Shown: in pieces, positions 38,799 to 48,081 of the stretch
How positions within the stretch are numbered: the stretch's first letter is position 1
How the letters are laid out: every line of letters starts with the position of its first letter
NCBI RefSeq assembly: GCF_002741075.1
Contig: NZ_CP016634.1
Coordinates: 450,501 to 514,500 of the forward strand
From: Pseudomonas putida
GTDB lineage: Bacteria; Pseudomonadota; Gammaproteobacteria; Pseudomonadales; Pseudomonadaceae
Reading direction: 5' to 3'
DNA: 64,000 nucleotides
Translations under genes and position numbers: made by a program
Notes under the pieces: model-generated
The model's database searches: none
What the model was told of the DNA's origin: nothing
The model's input: the letters and a program-made list of their open reading frames with translations, nothing else

Positions 38799-39344
38799 TC
38801 ACTTGATCAGGCTGAGGAACTCGCTGCGGGTGGCGGCATTGGAGCGGAACTCGCCGAGCATCACCGAAGTGATCATGGTGGAGTTCTGCTTCTCGACGCC
38901 GCGCATCATCATGCACATGTGCTTGGCCTCGATGACCACGGCCACGCCGGCGGCACCGGTCACCTGCTCCACGGCCTCGGCGATCTGGCGGCTGAGGTTT
39001 TCCTGGATCTGCAGGCGGCGGGCGAACATGTCGACGATGCGCGCGACCTTCGACAGGCCCAGGACCTTGCCCTTGGGCAGGTAGGCCACGTGGGCCTTGC
39101 CGATGAAGGGCAGCATGTGGTGTTCGCACATCGAGTAGAGCTCGATGTCCCGGACCAGCACCATCTCGCTGTTGTCGGAGGTGAACAACGCGTCGTTGGT
39201 GACTTCTTCCAGGGTTTGTTCATAACCGCGGCAAAGGTACTTCATGGCCTTCGCGGCCCGCTTGGGCGTGTCGCGCAGCCCCTCGCGGGAGACGTCCTCG
39301 CCGAGTTGGCTGAGGATCGCGGTGTAGTTCTGTTCCAGGGACAT
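38799..39344 (-). CDS. folE: GTP cyclohydrolase I
   Basis: 181 residues. It converts GTP to dihydroneopterin triphosphate, the first step of folate synthesis. The zinc site is visible: MCEHHMLPF with Cys and His, and the later Cys in KHMCMMMRG. Normal length for the short bacterial form. AGGTAG lies before the ATG. Pseudomonas often carries more than one FolE; this copy has all catalytic residues that I can see. It is 71 bases downstream of the Smr-domain gene on the same strand. Confidence 0.96.
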   Translation of the reverse strand: MSLEQNYTAILSQLGEDVSREGLRDTPKRAAKAMKYLCRGYEQTLEEVTNDALFTSDNSEMVLVRDIELYSMCEHHMLPFIGKAHVAYLPKGKVLGLSKVARIVDMFARRLQIQENLSRQIAEAVEQVTGAAGVAVVIEAKHMCMMMRGVEKQNSTMITSVMLGEFRSNAATRSEFLSLIK

Positions 39345-39415
39345 GGATCTACCTGTGGGGGATTAATCGCAAAGACGAAGGGTACGGCGGCGAAGGCGAG
39401 GCTGCAAGCCTGGCG

Positions 39416-39976
39416 TCACTCGTCGCGGCCTTCGAGCATGGTGCGCTTGAGCATCACATAGACCGCGCCGGTGCCGCCATGGCGGGCCTGGCAGGAGGTG
39501 AAACCGAGCACTTGCGGGTGCTGGCGCAGCCAGGTGTTGACGTGGCTCTTGATCATTGGCCGCTTGCCGTCCAGGCGCGCCGCCTTGCCGTGGGTGACGC
39601 GCACGCAGCGCACTTCGAGCTTTGTGGCCTCGGCGATGAAGTCCCAGAGGGTCTCGCGGGCTTTTTCCACGGTCATGCCGTGCAAATCGAGGCTGCCCTC
39701 GAAGGCGATCTGGCCAAGCTTGAGTTTGCGGATCTGGCTTTCCTGCACGCCATCACGGCGCCACATCAGCTCGTCCTCGGCACCGACGTCGATGACGAAC
39801 TGGTCGGACATGCCATCGACCACCAGGGGCTGGTCGCTGTGCACGGTCGCTGCGATGCGCAGGCCGGCCAGCTTCTTGCGGTCGGCCTTGGGTTTGCCGA
39901 CATCGGCGCGGTCGTGCTTGATCGGCTTCACGCCGTGCATCTGGGCGCTGAAGAGGGAAAAATCGTCGTCTTGCAT
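39416..39976 (-). CDS. Smr domain protein
   Basis: 186 residues. The C-terminal Smr domain (about 95-180) shows LDLHGMTVEKA, VRVTHGK and GTGAVYVMLK. Small stand-alone Smr proteins act as nucleases; E. coli SmrB cleaves mRNA at collided ribosomes, but the N-terminal part here need not share that role. No membrane segment. Start ATG at 39976. Upstream of folE on the same strand. Confidence 0.9.
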   Translation of the reverse strand: MQDDDFSLFSAQMHGVKPIKHDRADVGKPKADRKKLAGLRIAATVHSDQPLVVDGMSDQFVIDVGAEDELMWRRDGVQESQIRKLKLGQIAFEGSLDLHGMTVEKARETLWDFIAEATKLEVRCVRVTHGKAARLDGKRPMIKSHVNTWLRQHPQVLGFTSCQARHGGTGAVYVMLKRTMLEGRDE

Positions 39977-40106
39977 GGTGCCTCCACGTAGGGGGCGTAG
40001 TTTACGTGATCAGCCTTTTGACGTCAGTACCAGCCAGGCCTGGTTGTGTAGGCGTGGCGCCGCGTAGCGGCCCCAGGCGCTGTAAAGGGGAGTCTTCGCG
40101 CAAGGC

Positions 40107-40427
40107 TCAGTCGTGCTTTTTCATCAAGTGCGGCGACAGGTTCAGCCCGTGCCCGCGACGCAGGCGGATCCGGCTGCGCCGCCAGAAGCGCACGCCCATG
40201 TAGAGCAGCAGCAAGCCAACCCCCGTCAGGATCACTGACAGCGGGCGGTTGGCATTGAGTTCGGCCAGGGCGCTGTAGTTGCCCAGAAGGCCTGCGATGC
40301 CGGCCATGGCCAGCAGCACGCCCAGGGTGGCCACCAGGGCGGACAGGCCGGCAGCCAGGCGCGCACCCCAGTTGCGCGGTTCGCGCTGGCGCAGGCGTTT
40401 GGCGTCGAAACTGCCTTTGAGCTTCAT
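40107..40427 (-). CDS. hypothetical inner-membrane protein
   Basis: 106 residues with a basic N-terminus (RLRQREPRN), two membrane helices (about 24-47 and 63-80) and a very basic C-terminal tail (FWRRSRIRLRRG), predicting both ends in the cytoplasm. I do not recognise a family. It is separated from the genes on both sides by 80-130 bases. Confidence 0.65.
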   Translation of the reverse strand: MKLKGSFDAKRLRQREPRNWGARLAAGLSALVATLGVLLAMAGIAGLLGNYSALAELNANRPLSVILTGVGLLLLYMGVRFWRRSRIRLRRGHGLNLSPHLMKKHD

Positions 40428-40506
40428 TCCGATTTCCTCTGTAGGTATCCGGAATTCGACCTGGGGTCGGCCCTGGGGTTCCGCCCGTCTGCCGGGCGGT
40501 CGTGGC

Positions 40507-41097
40507 TCAGATCAGGCTGGCGGTCGGGGCGACACAGGCGAAGTTGTCGGCCATCACGGCCATTTCACACTGATGGATCTGCGCGGCCGGAATCACCGTG
40601 TCCTTGAACGCGAGGTCGCGGGTGGTGGAGGCATCCGCGACCAGGGTGCAACGATAACCATAGTCCTTGGCGCGGCGCACGGTGGTGCTCACGCTCGAAT
40701 GGCTCATGAAGCCGCAAACGATCAGGTCCAGGTGACCCAGCTCCTGCAGCGTCTCGTGCAGCTTGGTGTTCTTGAAGGCGTTGGGCATGCGCTTTTCGAT
40801 GATGATCTCACCTTCGCGAGGCTCCAGCCCCGGGATGAACTCGCCGCGGCTGCCCTGCGGGTCGAACAGGCCACCGACGGTGCCCAGGTGGCGAACATGG
40901 ATGATCGGACGGCCGGCCTTGCGCGCGGCGTCGAGCAACCGGGCGATGTTGGCCACGGCCTCGTCCATGCCCGACAGCGCCAGGGGACCGCTGAGGTACT
41001 CCTTTTGCGCATCGATGACAATCAGGCTGGCTTGGCCCAGCTTGGCCGGCGGATAGTCGCGGCCGCTGAGGCGGAACATCGTGGTTGGAACGGACAT
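40507..41097 (-). CDS. isochorismatase-like hydrolase with Ser at the Cys position
   Basis: 196 residues, isochorismatase/cysteine hydrolase fold. The catalytic Asp is in VIDAQKEY and the Lys in IIEKRMPNAF. The position normally held by the nucleophilic Cys (pattern G-x-x-[ST]-x-x-C-V) reads GFMSHSSVSTT, with AGC in place of TGC at 40693-40695. The start MSVPTTMFRL was chosen because its ATG follows a purine-rich AAGGAGCCC. Either the protein uses an isochorismatase-type mechanism without Cys, or it is inactive. The nearby Cys is four residues before the motif Ser. Confidence 0.85.
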   Translation of the reverse strand: MSVPTTMFRLSGRDYPPAKLGQASLIVIDAQKEYLSGPLALSGMDEAVANIARLLDAARKAGRPIIHVRHLGTVGGLFDPQGSRGEFIPGLEPREGEIIIEKRMPNAFKNTKLHETLQELGHLDLIVCGFMSHSSVSTTVRRAKDYGYRCTLVADASTTRDLAFKDTVIPAAQIHQCEMAVMADNFACVAPTASLI

Positions 41098-41275
41098 CAA
41101 GGGCTCCTTGGGTAGGGCTTTTGTATACCTATTCTCCCTTGCCTCGGCGCCAATGTGAATGGTTGACATTGCAGACAGCATGGTTACTGGCGTCTGGCTA
41201 CCGGCTGGGCAATCGAAGGGAACATTTGTGTCGGTGGGCTGTTAGACTTTTGTCCTGTCTTAAAAGGAGTCATCC

Positions 41276-42184
41276 GTGATCACATCCCGCCTGCGCACCC
41301 TGCGCGACCATATCCGCTGGGCGGTCAGCCGCTTCCATGAGCACGACCTGTTCTTCGGCCACGGTGCCGACAACGCCTGGGACGAAGCCCGCCTGCTGGT
41401 GCTGGGCGCCGTGCACTTGCCGTGGGAAGTGGCCGACAGCTACCTGGACTGCCAGCTGGAAGATGACGAACGCGTGCGCCTGCAGCACCTGCTCAAGCGC
41501 CGAATCGAAGAGCGGGTACCCACCGCCTATCTGCTGGGCGAGGCGTGGTTCTGCGGCATGTCGTTCGTGGTCGACGAGCGTGTGCTGGTGCCGCGCTCGC
41601 CCATCGGCGAGTTGATCGAAAAGCGCTTCGAACCGTGGCTGGCCGCGGCGCCTGCGCGCATCCTGGACCTGTGCACCGGCTCCGGTTGCATCGGCATCGT
41701 CGCCGCTGACGTGTTCCCCGAGGCCGAAGTGGTGCTGGCCGACCTGTCCTTCGATGCGCTGGAAGTGGCCAACCACAACATCGAGCGCCACGGCCTGGAG
41801 GAGCGTGTATACACCGTTCAGGGTGATGGCTTCGCCGGTCTGCCGGGGCAGCGCTTCGACCTGATCCTGTCCAACCCGCCGTATGTCGATGCCGAAGACT
41901 TCGCCGACATGCCGGCTGAATACCACCACGAACCCGAGCTGGGCCTGGCCTGTGGCAACGATGGCCTGGATCTGGTGCGACGCATGCTCGCCGAGGCGGC
42001 TGACCACCTGAACGAGAAAGGGCTACTGATCGTCGAGGTGGGTAACAGCCAGGTGCATGTCCAGGCGTTGTACCCAGAGGTGGACTTCGCTTGGCTGGAG
42101 TTCGAGCGGGGCGGGCATGGCGTGTTCATGCTGACCGCCGAGCAGTGCCGCCAGCATCAGGAGCTGTTCCGCTCCCGCGTCTGA
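41276..42184 (+). CDS. prmB: 50S ribosomal protein L3 N5-glutamine methyltransferase
   Basis: 302 residues, HemK/PrmB family. It methylates the side-chain amide of a glutamine in ribosomal protein L3. SAM motif [13 protein letters not shown] and the family's catalytic NPPY at 200-203 are present, with the substrate-binding N-terminal helical domain (about 1-100). GTG start with AAGGAG seven bases upstream. The region prmB - hypothetical - hydrolase - aroC - MFS matches the order I recall in P. aeruginosa. Confidence 0.95.
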   Translation: MITSRLRTLRDHIRWAVSRFHEHDLFFGHGADNAWDEARLLVLGAVHLPWEVADSYLDCQLEDDERVRLQHLLKRRIEERVPTAYLLGEAWFCGMSFVVDERVLVPRSPIGELIEKRFEPWLAAAPARILDLCTGSGCIGIVAADVFPEAEVVLADLSFDALEVANHNIERHGLEERVYTVQGDGFAGLPGQRFDLILSNPPYVDAEDFADMPAEYHHEPELGLACGNDGLDLVRRMLAEAADHLNEKGLLIVEVGNSQVHVQALYPEVDFAWLEFERGGHGVFMLTAEQCRQHQELFRSRV

Positions 42185-42194
42185 TCAAGGCAAA

Positions 42195-42239
42195 GGGCTG
42201 CGGCGCAGCCCATTCGCGGGTAAACCCGCTCCCATAAGG
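42195..42239. repeat. hairpin plus REP after prmB
   Basis: GGGCTGC-GGC-GCAGCCC (42195-42211) followed by a REP core; probably ends prmB transcription. The mate after 42250 is degenerate. Confidence 0.75.
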
Positions 42240-42334
42240 TTCGACGCTGACCTGTAGCAGCCGAACTGCGACGCAGCAGTGGGTGGGAAAATTACTGGAA
42301 GGGCAAGGCGCAGCCGCTGCATTGGCCGGGCTGA

Positions 42335-42404
42335 CGCCTTCGCGGGTAAACCCGCTCCCATAAGGTTCGACGCGGGACCTGTGGGAGCGGGTTTACCCGC
42401 GAAG
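42335..42404. repeat. REPIN
   Basis: Inverted REP pair. Its left 35 bases (42339-42373) repeat exactly the stretch 42213-42247, including the spacer sequence CCCATAAGGTTCGACGC. Confidence 0.85.
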
Positions 42405-42418
42405 ATGACGCCGCGTCT

Positions 42419-43207
42419 CTAGCGGGTGGCGATCCAGATCAGCAACCCGGCCTGGAACACGGCAAACGCCACCAGGCAGGTGATGGTGAACCGCAAACCG
42501 CTGTCTTCGCGGCGGTACTTGGCGACCCGTTCATCGCGCTCGCGCAACTGCGCCTGCTTCTCCAGTAACTGCTGCTCGGCCTGTTGCAGCATTCCGGCGG
42601 CTTCGAGGATCTCGACGCGCTGGACTTTCTCGTTGTTCCAGCCGCCCTTGAGCTGGCCCACCGGGGTGTCCACGGTACGCCCCTTGAGCAGTTGCCCCCC
42701 CTCGTACTCCACCGTCAGGCCGACACTGCTGAGCACATGATCGCGGCGCAGTCGGGTGTCTTCGTTGAGGGCATCCTTGTTGGGCAGCGCCATGCCCTCG
42801 ACCTGATAGTTCGACCAGCGCTGTTGCAGCCATTGCACTGCCTGGCCCAACAGGAATCGCCCCAGGCCGCGGTTCAGGGGTTCCAGCTGCAAACCGTTGT
42901 CGTCGCCAATGCGCACCTGACGCTGCTCGTGATCGACGCGGATATCCAGCTGGTTCTGCTCCTTGCGAACCTTCTGCCCGGGCAGGCGGATTTCCAAGCG
43001 CAGCAGGCTGTGCGTCTTGCTGTGCCGCTCGGCATGGCCGAACTCGACGAAGCGCAGCGGGCGGGCGCCGCTGTTGCGGTCGGTGGGCAAGGCCGCCAGG
43101 CGCAGCAACTGGAAGTGTTCGCAGGCCAAGTCTTCCCAGGGCAATGGGGCGCGTTCCGGGGCTTGGGGTTCTTCGTCCGCCTCAACGGCAGCGGGGGCGT
43201 CGGTCAT
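42419..43207 (-). CDS. conserved hypothetical protein with C-terminal membrane anchor
   Basis: 262 residues. An acidic N-terminus, a middle domain without recognised motif (about 30-190), a short coiled-coil-like stretch rich in Gln, Glu and Leu (about 195-230, AAGMLQQAEQQLLEKQAQL), and one membrane helix near the C-terminus (about 240-260), so probably tail-anchored. The start was set at MTDAPAA; an ATG seven codons earlier lies closer to a REPIN. Conserved position between prmB and aroC in Pseudomonas, function unknown. Confidence 0.8.
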   Translation of the reverse strand: MTDAPAAVEADEEPQAPERAPLPWEDLACEHFQLLRLAALPTDRNSGARPLRFVEFGHAERHSKTHSLLRLEIRLPGQKVRKEQNQLDIRVDHEQRQVRIGDDNGLQLEPLNRGLGRFLLGQAVQWLQQRWSNYQVEGMALPNKDALNEDTRLRRDHVLSSVGLTVEYEGGQLLKGRTVDTPVGQLKGGWNNEKVQRVEILEAAGMLQQAEQQLLEKQAQLRERDERVAKYRREDSGLRFTITCLVAFAVFQAGLLIWIATR

Positions 43208-43266
43208 CAGGGGTGTCCTCGAATGCACGGTGGCGGTGATTCGATCGGGGCTGCCTTGCAGCCTTC

Positions 43267-43330
43267 TCGCGGCACAAGGCCGCTCCTACAAGCGTTACGC
43301 ACCGCCTGTAGGAGCGGCCTTGTGCCGCGA
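43267..43330. repeat. REPIN, second type, perfect arms
   Basis: Two exact 24-base inverted arms with the core GCGGCACAAGGCCGC (43267-43290 and 43307-43330), preceded by a GGCTGC / GCAGCC hairpin at about 43249. Confidence 0.9.
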
Positions 43331-43408
43331 AAGAGCCGCATGTCGACCCCAAACCCACCGCCTCAATGATTCCGTTATCGGCAGCGACCAACACTTCCTG
43401 AGCCGAAT

Positions 43409-44371
43409 CTACGCCTGCGGCAACTGACGGATGAACGCCACGATCCGCGCCCCCAGCTCACGGGCCAATGGCAGGCCCGGGTTGCGGTAGCTGTCGCGTT
43501 GCTGGCTCATGTCCCGTGGGCTGATGCGCAGCATGTGATTCATGCCATCGATCAGCGCCAGTTGCGCGTCGGGCTTGGCGGCCTTGAGGCGCTCGGCATC
43601 GGCGACCTCCACCTGCACATCGTTGCGGCCCTGGATGATCAAAGCGGGCATCTGCAGACGAGCGAACGCTGCCGCCGGGTCCTGGCGCAGCAGCGAAATC
43701 AGGTAGGGCTGTACGCTCGGGCGAAACACATCGCGTAGCGGCGCGGGTACATCGAGTGTGGTCTGCCCGGCCTGCAGGCGGTCGATCACCGTGTTGCCGC
43801 GCGCCAGTTCCGCCGGCGGCAGGCGCTGGGCCAATTGTTCGCGTAGCACGTCGGCCACGGGGCGACCACTGCCGGCCACGGTGATCACCGCGCTGGCGCC
43901 GGCCTGTTCAGCGGCCAGGGTCGCGATCAGCGCGCCTTCGCTATGGCCGAGCAGGATCAATGGACCGAAGCGTGGGTCGGCCCTGAGCTTGCGGCCCCAG
44001 GCCACCGCATCGGCCACATAGCGTTCGACGCTCAGGTCCCGCTCATCGGGCGTGGCCGGCTGGCTGGCGGCCACGCCACGTTTGTCGAAGCGCACGCTGG
44101 CGATGTGCTCGCCGGCCAGCAGCAAGGCCAGGCGCTTGAGGTTGTCCAGGCGACCGCTGGCGGGGTTGTTGCCGTCGCGGTCGGTGGGGCCGGAGCCGGC
44201 GATGATCAGCACCACCGGCGGTGGTGTGGCCTGTTGGGGCAGCAGCAGGCTGCCATGGAGCACGCCCTGGCCGGTGTCCAGGTCGATGGGGCGTTGCAGG
44301 ACGGTCGGGGCGGCGGCCTGGGCGAGGCCTGTGCACAGCAGCAGGAGCAGGGCGGCGAGGCGCAACATCAT
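43409..44371 (-). CDS. secreted alpha/beta hydrolase
   Basis: 320 residues with a signal peptide (residues 1 to about 17, ending AQA). Alpha/beta-hydrolase fold: oxyanion loop IAGSGPTDRDG, nucleophile Ser in LLGHSEGAL, late Asp in IIQGRNDVQV and His in DGMNHML, the full catalytic set. Likely a periplasmic esterase or thioesterase-like enzyme; substrate unknown. Start set at the first of two adjacent ATGs. Divergent from aroC. Confidence 0.88.
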   Translation of the reverse strand: MMLRLAALLLLLCTGLAQAAAPTVLQRPIDLDTGQGVLHGSLLLPQQATPPPVVLIIAGSGPTDRDGNNPASGRLDNLKRLALLLAGEHIASVRFDKRGVAASQPATPDERDLSVERYVADAVAWGRKLRADPRFGPLILLGHSEGALIATLAAEQAGASAVITVAGSGRPVADVLREQLAQRLPPAELARGNTVIDRLQAGQTTLDVPAPLRDVFRPSVQPYLISLLRQDPAAAFARLQMPALIIQGRNDVQVEVADAERLKAAKPDAQLALIDGMNHMLRISPRDMSQQRDSYRNPGLPLARELGARIVAFIRQLPQA

Positions 44372-44431
44372 AGGGCTACTACGTGGTGGGATGTCGGTTG
44401 GACCGGGCGGTTGATCGAAGGTTCTACCATG

Positions 44432-44500
44432 CCCCTTCGTGGGTAAACCGGGTGCGACAGGTTTCAGTGCAACACTGTGGCGCGGGTTTGCCCACGAAGG
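44432..44500. repeat. degenerate REPIN before aroC
   Basis: Inverted pair with cores TTCGTGGGTAAACC and GGTTTGCCCACGAAGG, 80 bases upstream of the aroC start. Confidence 0.7.
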
Positions 44501-44582
44501 AGGCCGAACCGACCACCCGAATAAGGGGAATTTCCGTATACTGCCTGCCTCCTTCACATTCAGGCTGATTCGCGGAGCGTCC

Positions 44583-45674
44583 ATGTCCGGCAATACCTAC
44601 GGCAAGCTGTTCACTGTCACCACCGCAGGCGAAAGCCACGGCCCGGCGTTGGTCGCCATTGTCGATGGGTGCCCACCGGGCTTGGAAATTTCCCTGGCCG
44701 ACCTGCAGCACGACCTCGACCGCCGCAAACCGGGCACCAGCCGGCACACCACCCAGCGCCAGGAGCCGGATGAGGTCGAAATTCTCTCGGGTGTGTTCGA
44801 AGGCCGTACCACCGGCTGCTCCATCGGTTTGTTGATCCGCAACACCGACCAGAAGTCCAAGGACTACTCGGCGATCAAGGACCTGTTCCGCCCGGCCCAC
44901 GCCGACTACACCTACCACCACAAGTACGGCATCCGCGACTACCGCGGTGGTGGCCGCAGCTCGGCCCGCGAGACCGCCATGCGCGTGGCCGCCGGTGCCA
45001 TCGCCAAGAAATACCTGGCCACCCAAGGCATCCGCGTGCGTGGCTACATGAGCCAGCTGGGCCCGATCGAGATCCCGTTCAAGACCTGGGACTCGGTCGA
45101 GGACAACGCCTTCTTCAGCCCCGACCCGGACAAAGTCCCGGAGCTGGAGGCCTACATGGACCAATTGCGCCGTGACCAGGACTCGGTCGGCGCGAAGATC
45201 ACCGTGGTCGCCGAGGGCGTGATGCCTGGCCTGGGCGAGCCGATCTTCGACCGCCTGGACGCCGAACTTGCCCATGCCCTGATGAGCATCAACGCCGTCA
45301 AGGGCGTGGAAATCGGCGCCGGGTTCGCCAGTGTCGCCCAGCGTGGCACCGAGCATCGCGATGAACTGACCCCTGAGGGCTTCCTGAGCAACAACGCAGG
45401 CGGCATTCTCGGCGGGATCTCCTCCGGCCAGCCGATCATCGCCCACCTGGCGCTCAAGCCGACCTCAAGCATCACCACCCCGGGCCGCTCCATCGATGTC
45501 GACGGCAACCCGGTCGAGGTCATCACCAAAGGCCGTCATGACCCCTGCGTGGGCATCCGTGCCACGCCGATCGCCGAGGCGATGATGGCTATCGTGCTGA
45601 TGGACCACCTGCTGCGCCATCGTGCGCAGAACGCCGACGTGAAGGTGAATACCCCGGTGCTGGGCCAGCGCTGA
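44583..45674 (+). CDS. aroC: chorismate synthase
   Basis: 363 residues. It converts EPSP to chorismate with reduced FMN, the end of the shikimate pathway. The three family signatures are visible: [18 protein letters not shown] near the N-terminus, [19 protein letters not shown], and [17 protein letters not shown]. Normal length. ATG 44583 begins MSGNTYGK; the open frame upstream covers a REPIN and was rejected. It is followed by a REPIN and an MFS gene on the same strand. Confidence 0.97.
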   Translation: MSGNTYGKLFTVTTAGESHGPALVAIVDGCPPGLEISLADLQHDLDRRKPGTSRHTTQRQEPDEVEILSGVFEGRTTGCSIGLLIRNTDQKSKDYSAIKDLFRPAHADYTYHHKYGIRDYRGGGRSSARETAMRVAAGAIAKKYLATQGIRVRGYMSQLGPIEIPFKTWDSVEDNAFFSPDPDKVPELEAYMDQLRRDQDSVGAKITVVAEGVMPGLGEPIFDRLDAELAHALMSINAVKGVEIGAGFASVAQRGTEHRDELTPEGFLSNNAGGILGGISSGQPIIAHLALKPTSSITTPGRSIDVDGNPVEVITKGRHDPCVGIRATPIAEAMMAIVLMDHLLRHRAQNADVKVNTPVLGQR

Positions 45675-45691
45675 TTCGTCCGCACTGGTCA

Positions 45692-45757
45692 CTTCGCGGG
45701 TAAACCCGCTCCTACAGGATCACCGCAGTTCCTGTCGGAGCGGGTTTCCCCGCGAAG
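45692..45757. repeat. REPIN between aroC and MFS gene
   Basis: Inverted REPs at 45692-45717 and 45732-45757, right after aroC. Confidence 0.88.
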
Positions 45758-45788
45758 GGGCCGGCACAGGCAACAAAAGGCCCGACCC

Positions 45789-46943
45789 ATGCCCCCGATC
45801 CCTTACTGGCGCCTGTCCAGCTTCTATCTCTTCTATTTCGCCCTGCTCGGATCCACCGCTCCGTTTCTGGCGCTGTACTTCGACCATCTAGGCTTCTCAC
45901 CGGCGCGTATCGGCGAACTGGTGGCCATCCCCATGCTGATGCGCTGCATCGCCCCGAACCTGTGGGGCTGGCTGGGGGACCGCAGCGGCCAGCGGTTGCT
46001 GATCGTTCGCCTGGGCGCCTTGTCGACCCTGGCCACTTTCTCGTTGATCTTCGTCGACAAAAGCTATGCCTGGCTGGCGCTGGTGATGGCCTTGCACGCG
46101 TTCTTCTGGCATGCCGTACTGCCGCAGTTCGAAGTGATCACCCTGGCGCACCTGCACGGGCAAACCTCACGCTACAGCCAGGTGCGCCTGTGGGGCTCGA
46201 TCGGTTTCATCCTCACCGTGGTGGGCCTGGGCCGGCTGTTCGAATGGCTGAGCCTGGATATCTATCCGCTGGCGTTGGTGACCATCATGGCGGGTATTTT
46301 CGTCGCCAGCCTGTGGGTGCCCAACGCCCAGCCGGCCGAGCATGCCGAGCGCAAGGGGGCAGGGGGCTTCCTGAGGCAGTTGAGGGCGCCAGGCGTGCTG
46401 GCGTTCTACGCGTGCGTGGCGCTGATGCAGCTCAGCCACGGCCCTTACTACACCTTCCTCACCCTGCATTTGGAGCGCTTGGGCTACACCCGTGGCGCCA
46501 TCGGCTTGCTGTGGGCGCTGGGGGTGGTGGCCGAAGTGCTGGTGTTCATGGCCATGAGCCGGATCTTCGCCAAGGTATCGGTGCGCCATGTGCTGCTGGC
46601 GAGCTTCCTGCTGGCGGCGCTGCGTTGGCTGCTGTTGGGTAATCTGGCGGATATTCCGGCTGTGCTGGTATTCGCCCAGGTGCTGCACGCGGCGACGTTT
46701 GGCTGCTTCCATGCCGCGGCCATCGCCTTCGTCCAGGCCAGCTTCGGCGCCCGCCAGCAGGGGCAGGGCCAAGCCCTGTACGCGGCGCTGTCTGGCACCG
46801 GCGGCGCCCTGGGCGCGTTGTATTCGGGCTACAGCTGGAAACTGCTGGGCCCGGCCTTCACCTTTGGTATGGCCAGCATCGCGGCACTGGCCGCAGCCGT
46901 TATCATTGCCTTTTGTTCGAAACAGACCAGGACCAGCCCCTGA
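45789..46943 (+). CDS. MFS transporter, HcaT-like group
   Basis: 384 residues, twelve helices. The N-terminal PYWRLSSFYLFYFALLGS and the pattern SQVRLWGSIGFILTVVGLG resemble the MFS_1-like/HcaT (phenylpropionate permease) group. Substrate not known. It overlaps by one base (TGATG) with the next gene, a cupin, so the two are translationally coupled. Located after aroC as in other Pseudomonas. Confidence 0.88.
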   Translation: MPPIPYWRLSSFYLFYFALLGSTAPFLALYFDHLGFSPARIGELVAIPMLMRCIAPNLWGWLGDRSGQRLLIVRLGALSTLATFSLIFVDKSYAWLALVMALHAFFWHAVLPQFEVITLAHLHGQTSRYSQVRLWGSIGFILTVVGLGRLFEWLSLDIYPLALVTIMAGIFVASLWVPNAQPAEHAERKGAGGFLRQLRAPGVLAFYACVALMQLSHGPYYTFLTLHLERLGYTRGAIGLLWALGVVAEVLVFMAMSRIFAKVSVRHVLLASFLLAALRWLLLGNLADIPAVLVFAQVLHAATFGCFHAAAIAFVQASFGARQQGQGQALYAALSGTGGALGALYSGYSWKLLGPAFTFGMASIAALAAAVIIAFCSKQTRTSP

Positions 46944-47479
46944 TGAGCATTCTCAGCGTTTTTCATCTCTCCAGCCCCGAGCTGCCGTACAAGGTGCTGA
47001 CCCACCACGACGATATCGCCGCCACCCTGGCCGAGCAGGGCGTGCACCTGGAGCACCGCACCGACGAGCTGCGCACCCGACCGGGCACGGCCCAGGAGCA
47101 GGTGCTGGCCGAATGCCAAGGGCTGTTGGATCAGTTGATGACCGCCCATGGCAGCGTGGCGTTCGGCCTGCTCAACCGCGACGGCCTCGACCCGAGCCAG
47201 GCCGATCTTCGCGAGGAGCATGTGCACGAGGCGGCCGAGGTGTTTGCCGTGATCAGCGGACGTGCACAGGTCAGCTTGCGTCTGGGCGACTACGTGCATG
47301 CAGTGTTGTGCGAGAAGGGCGATGTGCTGGTGGTGCCGGCAGGCCTGCGCCGTTGGGTGGATCTTGGTGACAACCCGTTCTGCCTGGCATTGCGTCTGTT
47401 TGGCAGCGAGGCGGGGATACAGCCGCAGTTTACTGGCGATGCTTCGGCTCGGCAGTTTGCGGGGATGGACGAGCTCTGA
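46943..47479 (+). CDS. acireductone dioxygenase-like cupin lacking one metal ligand
   Basis: 178 residues, the length of ARD (MtnD). The family N-terminus is recognisable (ELPYKVLTHHDDIAATLAEQGV). The first metal motif is EEHVHEAAEVF (His, His, Glu). The second cupin motif, usually GTRHWFDMG with the fourth ligand His, reads GLRRWVDLG: CGT in place of a His codon. The enzyme may bind metal with three ligands, have a changed role, or be inactive. No other methionine-salvage gene (mtnA, B, C) is nearby. Coupled to the MFS gene. Confidence 0.82.
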   Translation: MSILSVFHLSSPELPYKVLTHHDDIAATLAEQGVHLEHRTDELRTRPGTAQEQVLAECQGLLDQLMTAHGSVAFGLLNRDGLDPSQADLREEHVHEAAEVFAVISGRAQVSLRLGDYVHAVLCEKGDVLVVPAGLRRWVDLGDNPFCLALRLFGSEAGIQPQFTGDASARQFAGMDEL

Positions 47480-47487
47480 TGCACGTG

Positions 47488-47527
47488 ACTTCGCGGGTAA
47501 ACCGGCGCGCCGATGTACCCGCGAAGT
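47488..47527. terminator. REP-derived hairpin between convergent genes
   Basis: ACTTCGCGGGTA and TACCCGCGAAGT, perfect 12-base arms with a 16-base centre that contains GGCGCGCC. It fills most of the gap between two convergent genes. Confidence 0.65.
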
Positions 47528-47538
47528 CCACGGCGCAT

Positions 47539-47811
47539 TCAGCGATAGGTCGGCAGGGCGAAACGCTGCTGGCTTTGCAACATGGAGATCACCGGCAGTT
47601 CGCTGGCCTGCTCGGCCAGATCACGGCGGATGGCGCTGATCGCCCAGGACAATTGCTCGGCGCTGTGCAACTGTGCGTAGGTCAAGGCACGGCGAGTCAC
47701 CTTGCCATCGGCTGCCCGCAGGGTCAGCTGGATACCGCCGTCGGGGCGGGGCTGGGTTTGGACTTGATAGGCGCAGAATACCGAGGCGAACTTTTCCTGG
47801 ATGAGGTCCAT
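47539..47811 (-). CDS. DUF3509 family protein
   Basis: 90 residues, soluble, no signal. The order of a short beta-rich N-terminal half (YQVQTQPRPDGGIQLTL) and the helical segment YAQLHSAEQLSWAISAIRRDL fits the small DUF3509 family of Pseudomonas. The assignment is from memory of the pattern. Function unknown. It faces the cupin gene across a palindrome. Confidence 0.68.
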   Translation of the reverse strand: MDLIQEKFASVFCAYQVQTQPRPDGGIQLTLRAADGKVTRRALTYAQLHSAEQLSWAISAIRRDLAEQASELPVISMLQSQQRFALPTYR

Positions 47812-47933
47812 ATCTCAACTCCTGACTGTTGGGTGGGCAGACGTGAGTTGAGCGTTGCAGTGACCGTGCCAGTCTAGGCGAATTAAAAATATCCTTTTAA
47901 TTCAATTAGTTGGATGTTGGCTGGGTTTCATCG

Positions 47934-47990
47934 ACCGTGCATTTCGCATGGTCGTGCATTTTGCACAGTGCAATTTGCAAGGTTCATAAG
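47934..47990. promoter_or_regulatory. cluster of GTGCA/TGCA half-sites
   Basis: In the 270-base gap before the ankyrin gene, CGTGCATTTCGCAT, CGTGCATTTTGCAC and GTGCAATTTGCAAG follow one another closely, each a small dyad around an A/T centre. They may be binding sites for a regulator of one of the divergent genes. No promoter was clear. Confidence 0.3.
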
Positions 47991-48081
47991 GTTTGACTCT
48001 CGGGTCGATAGAATCTGAACCTTTGACCGCCTGGCACTGCCTGACAAAGACTTGGGCTCTATTCCTGCCAGGAGGTTCCAG

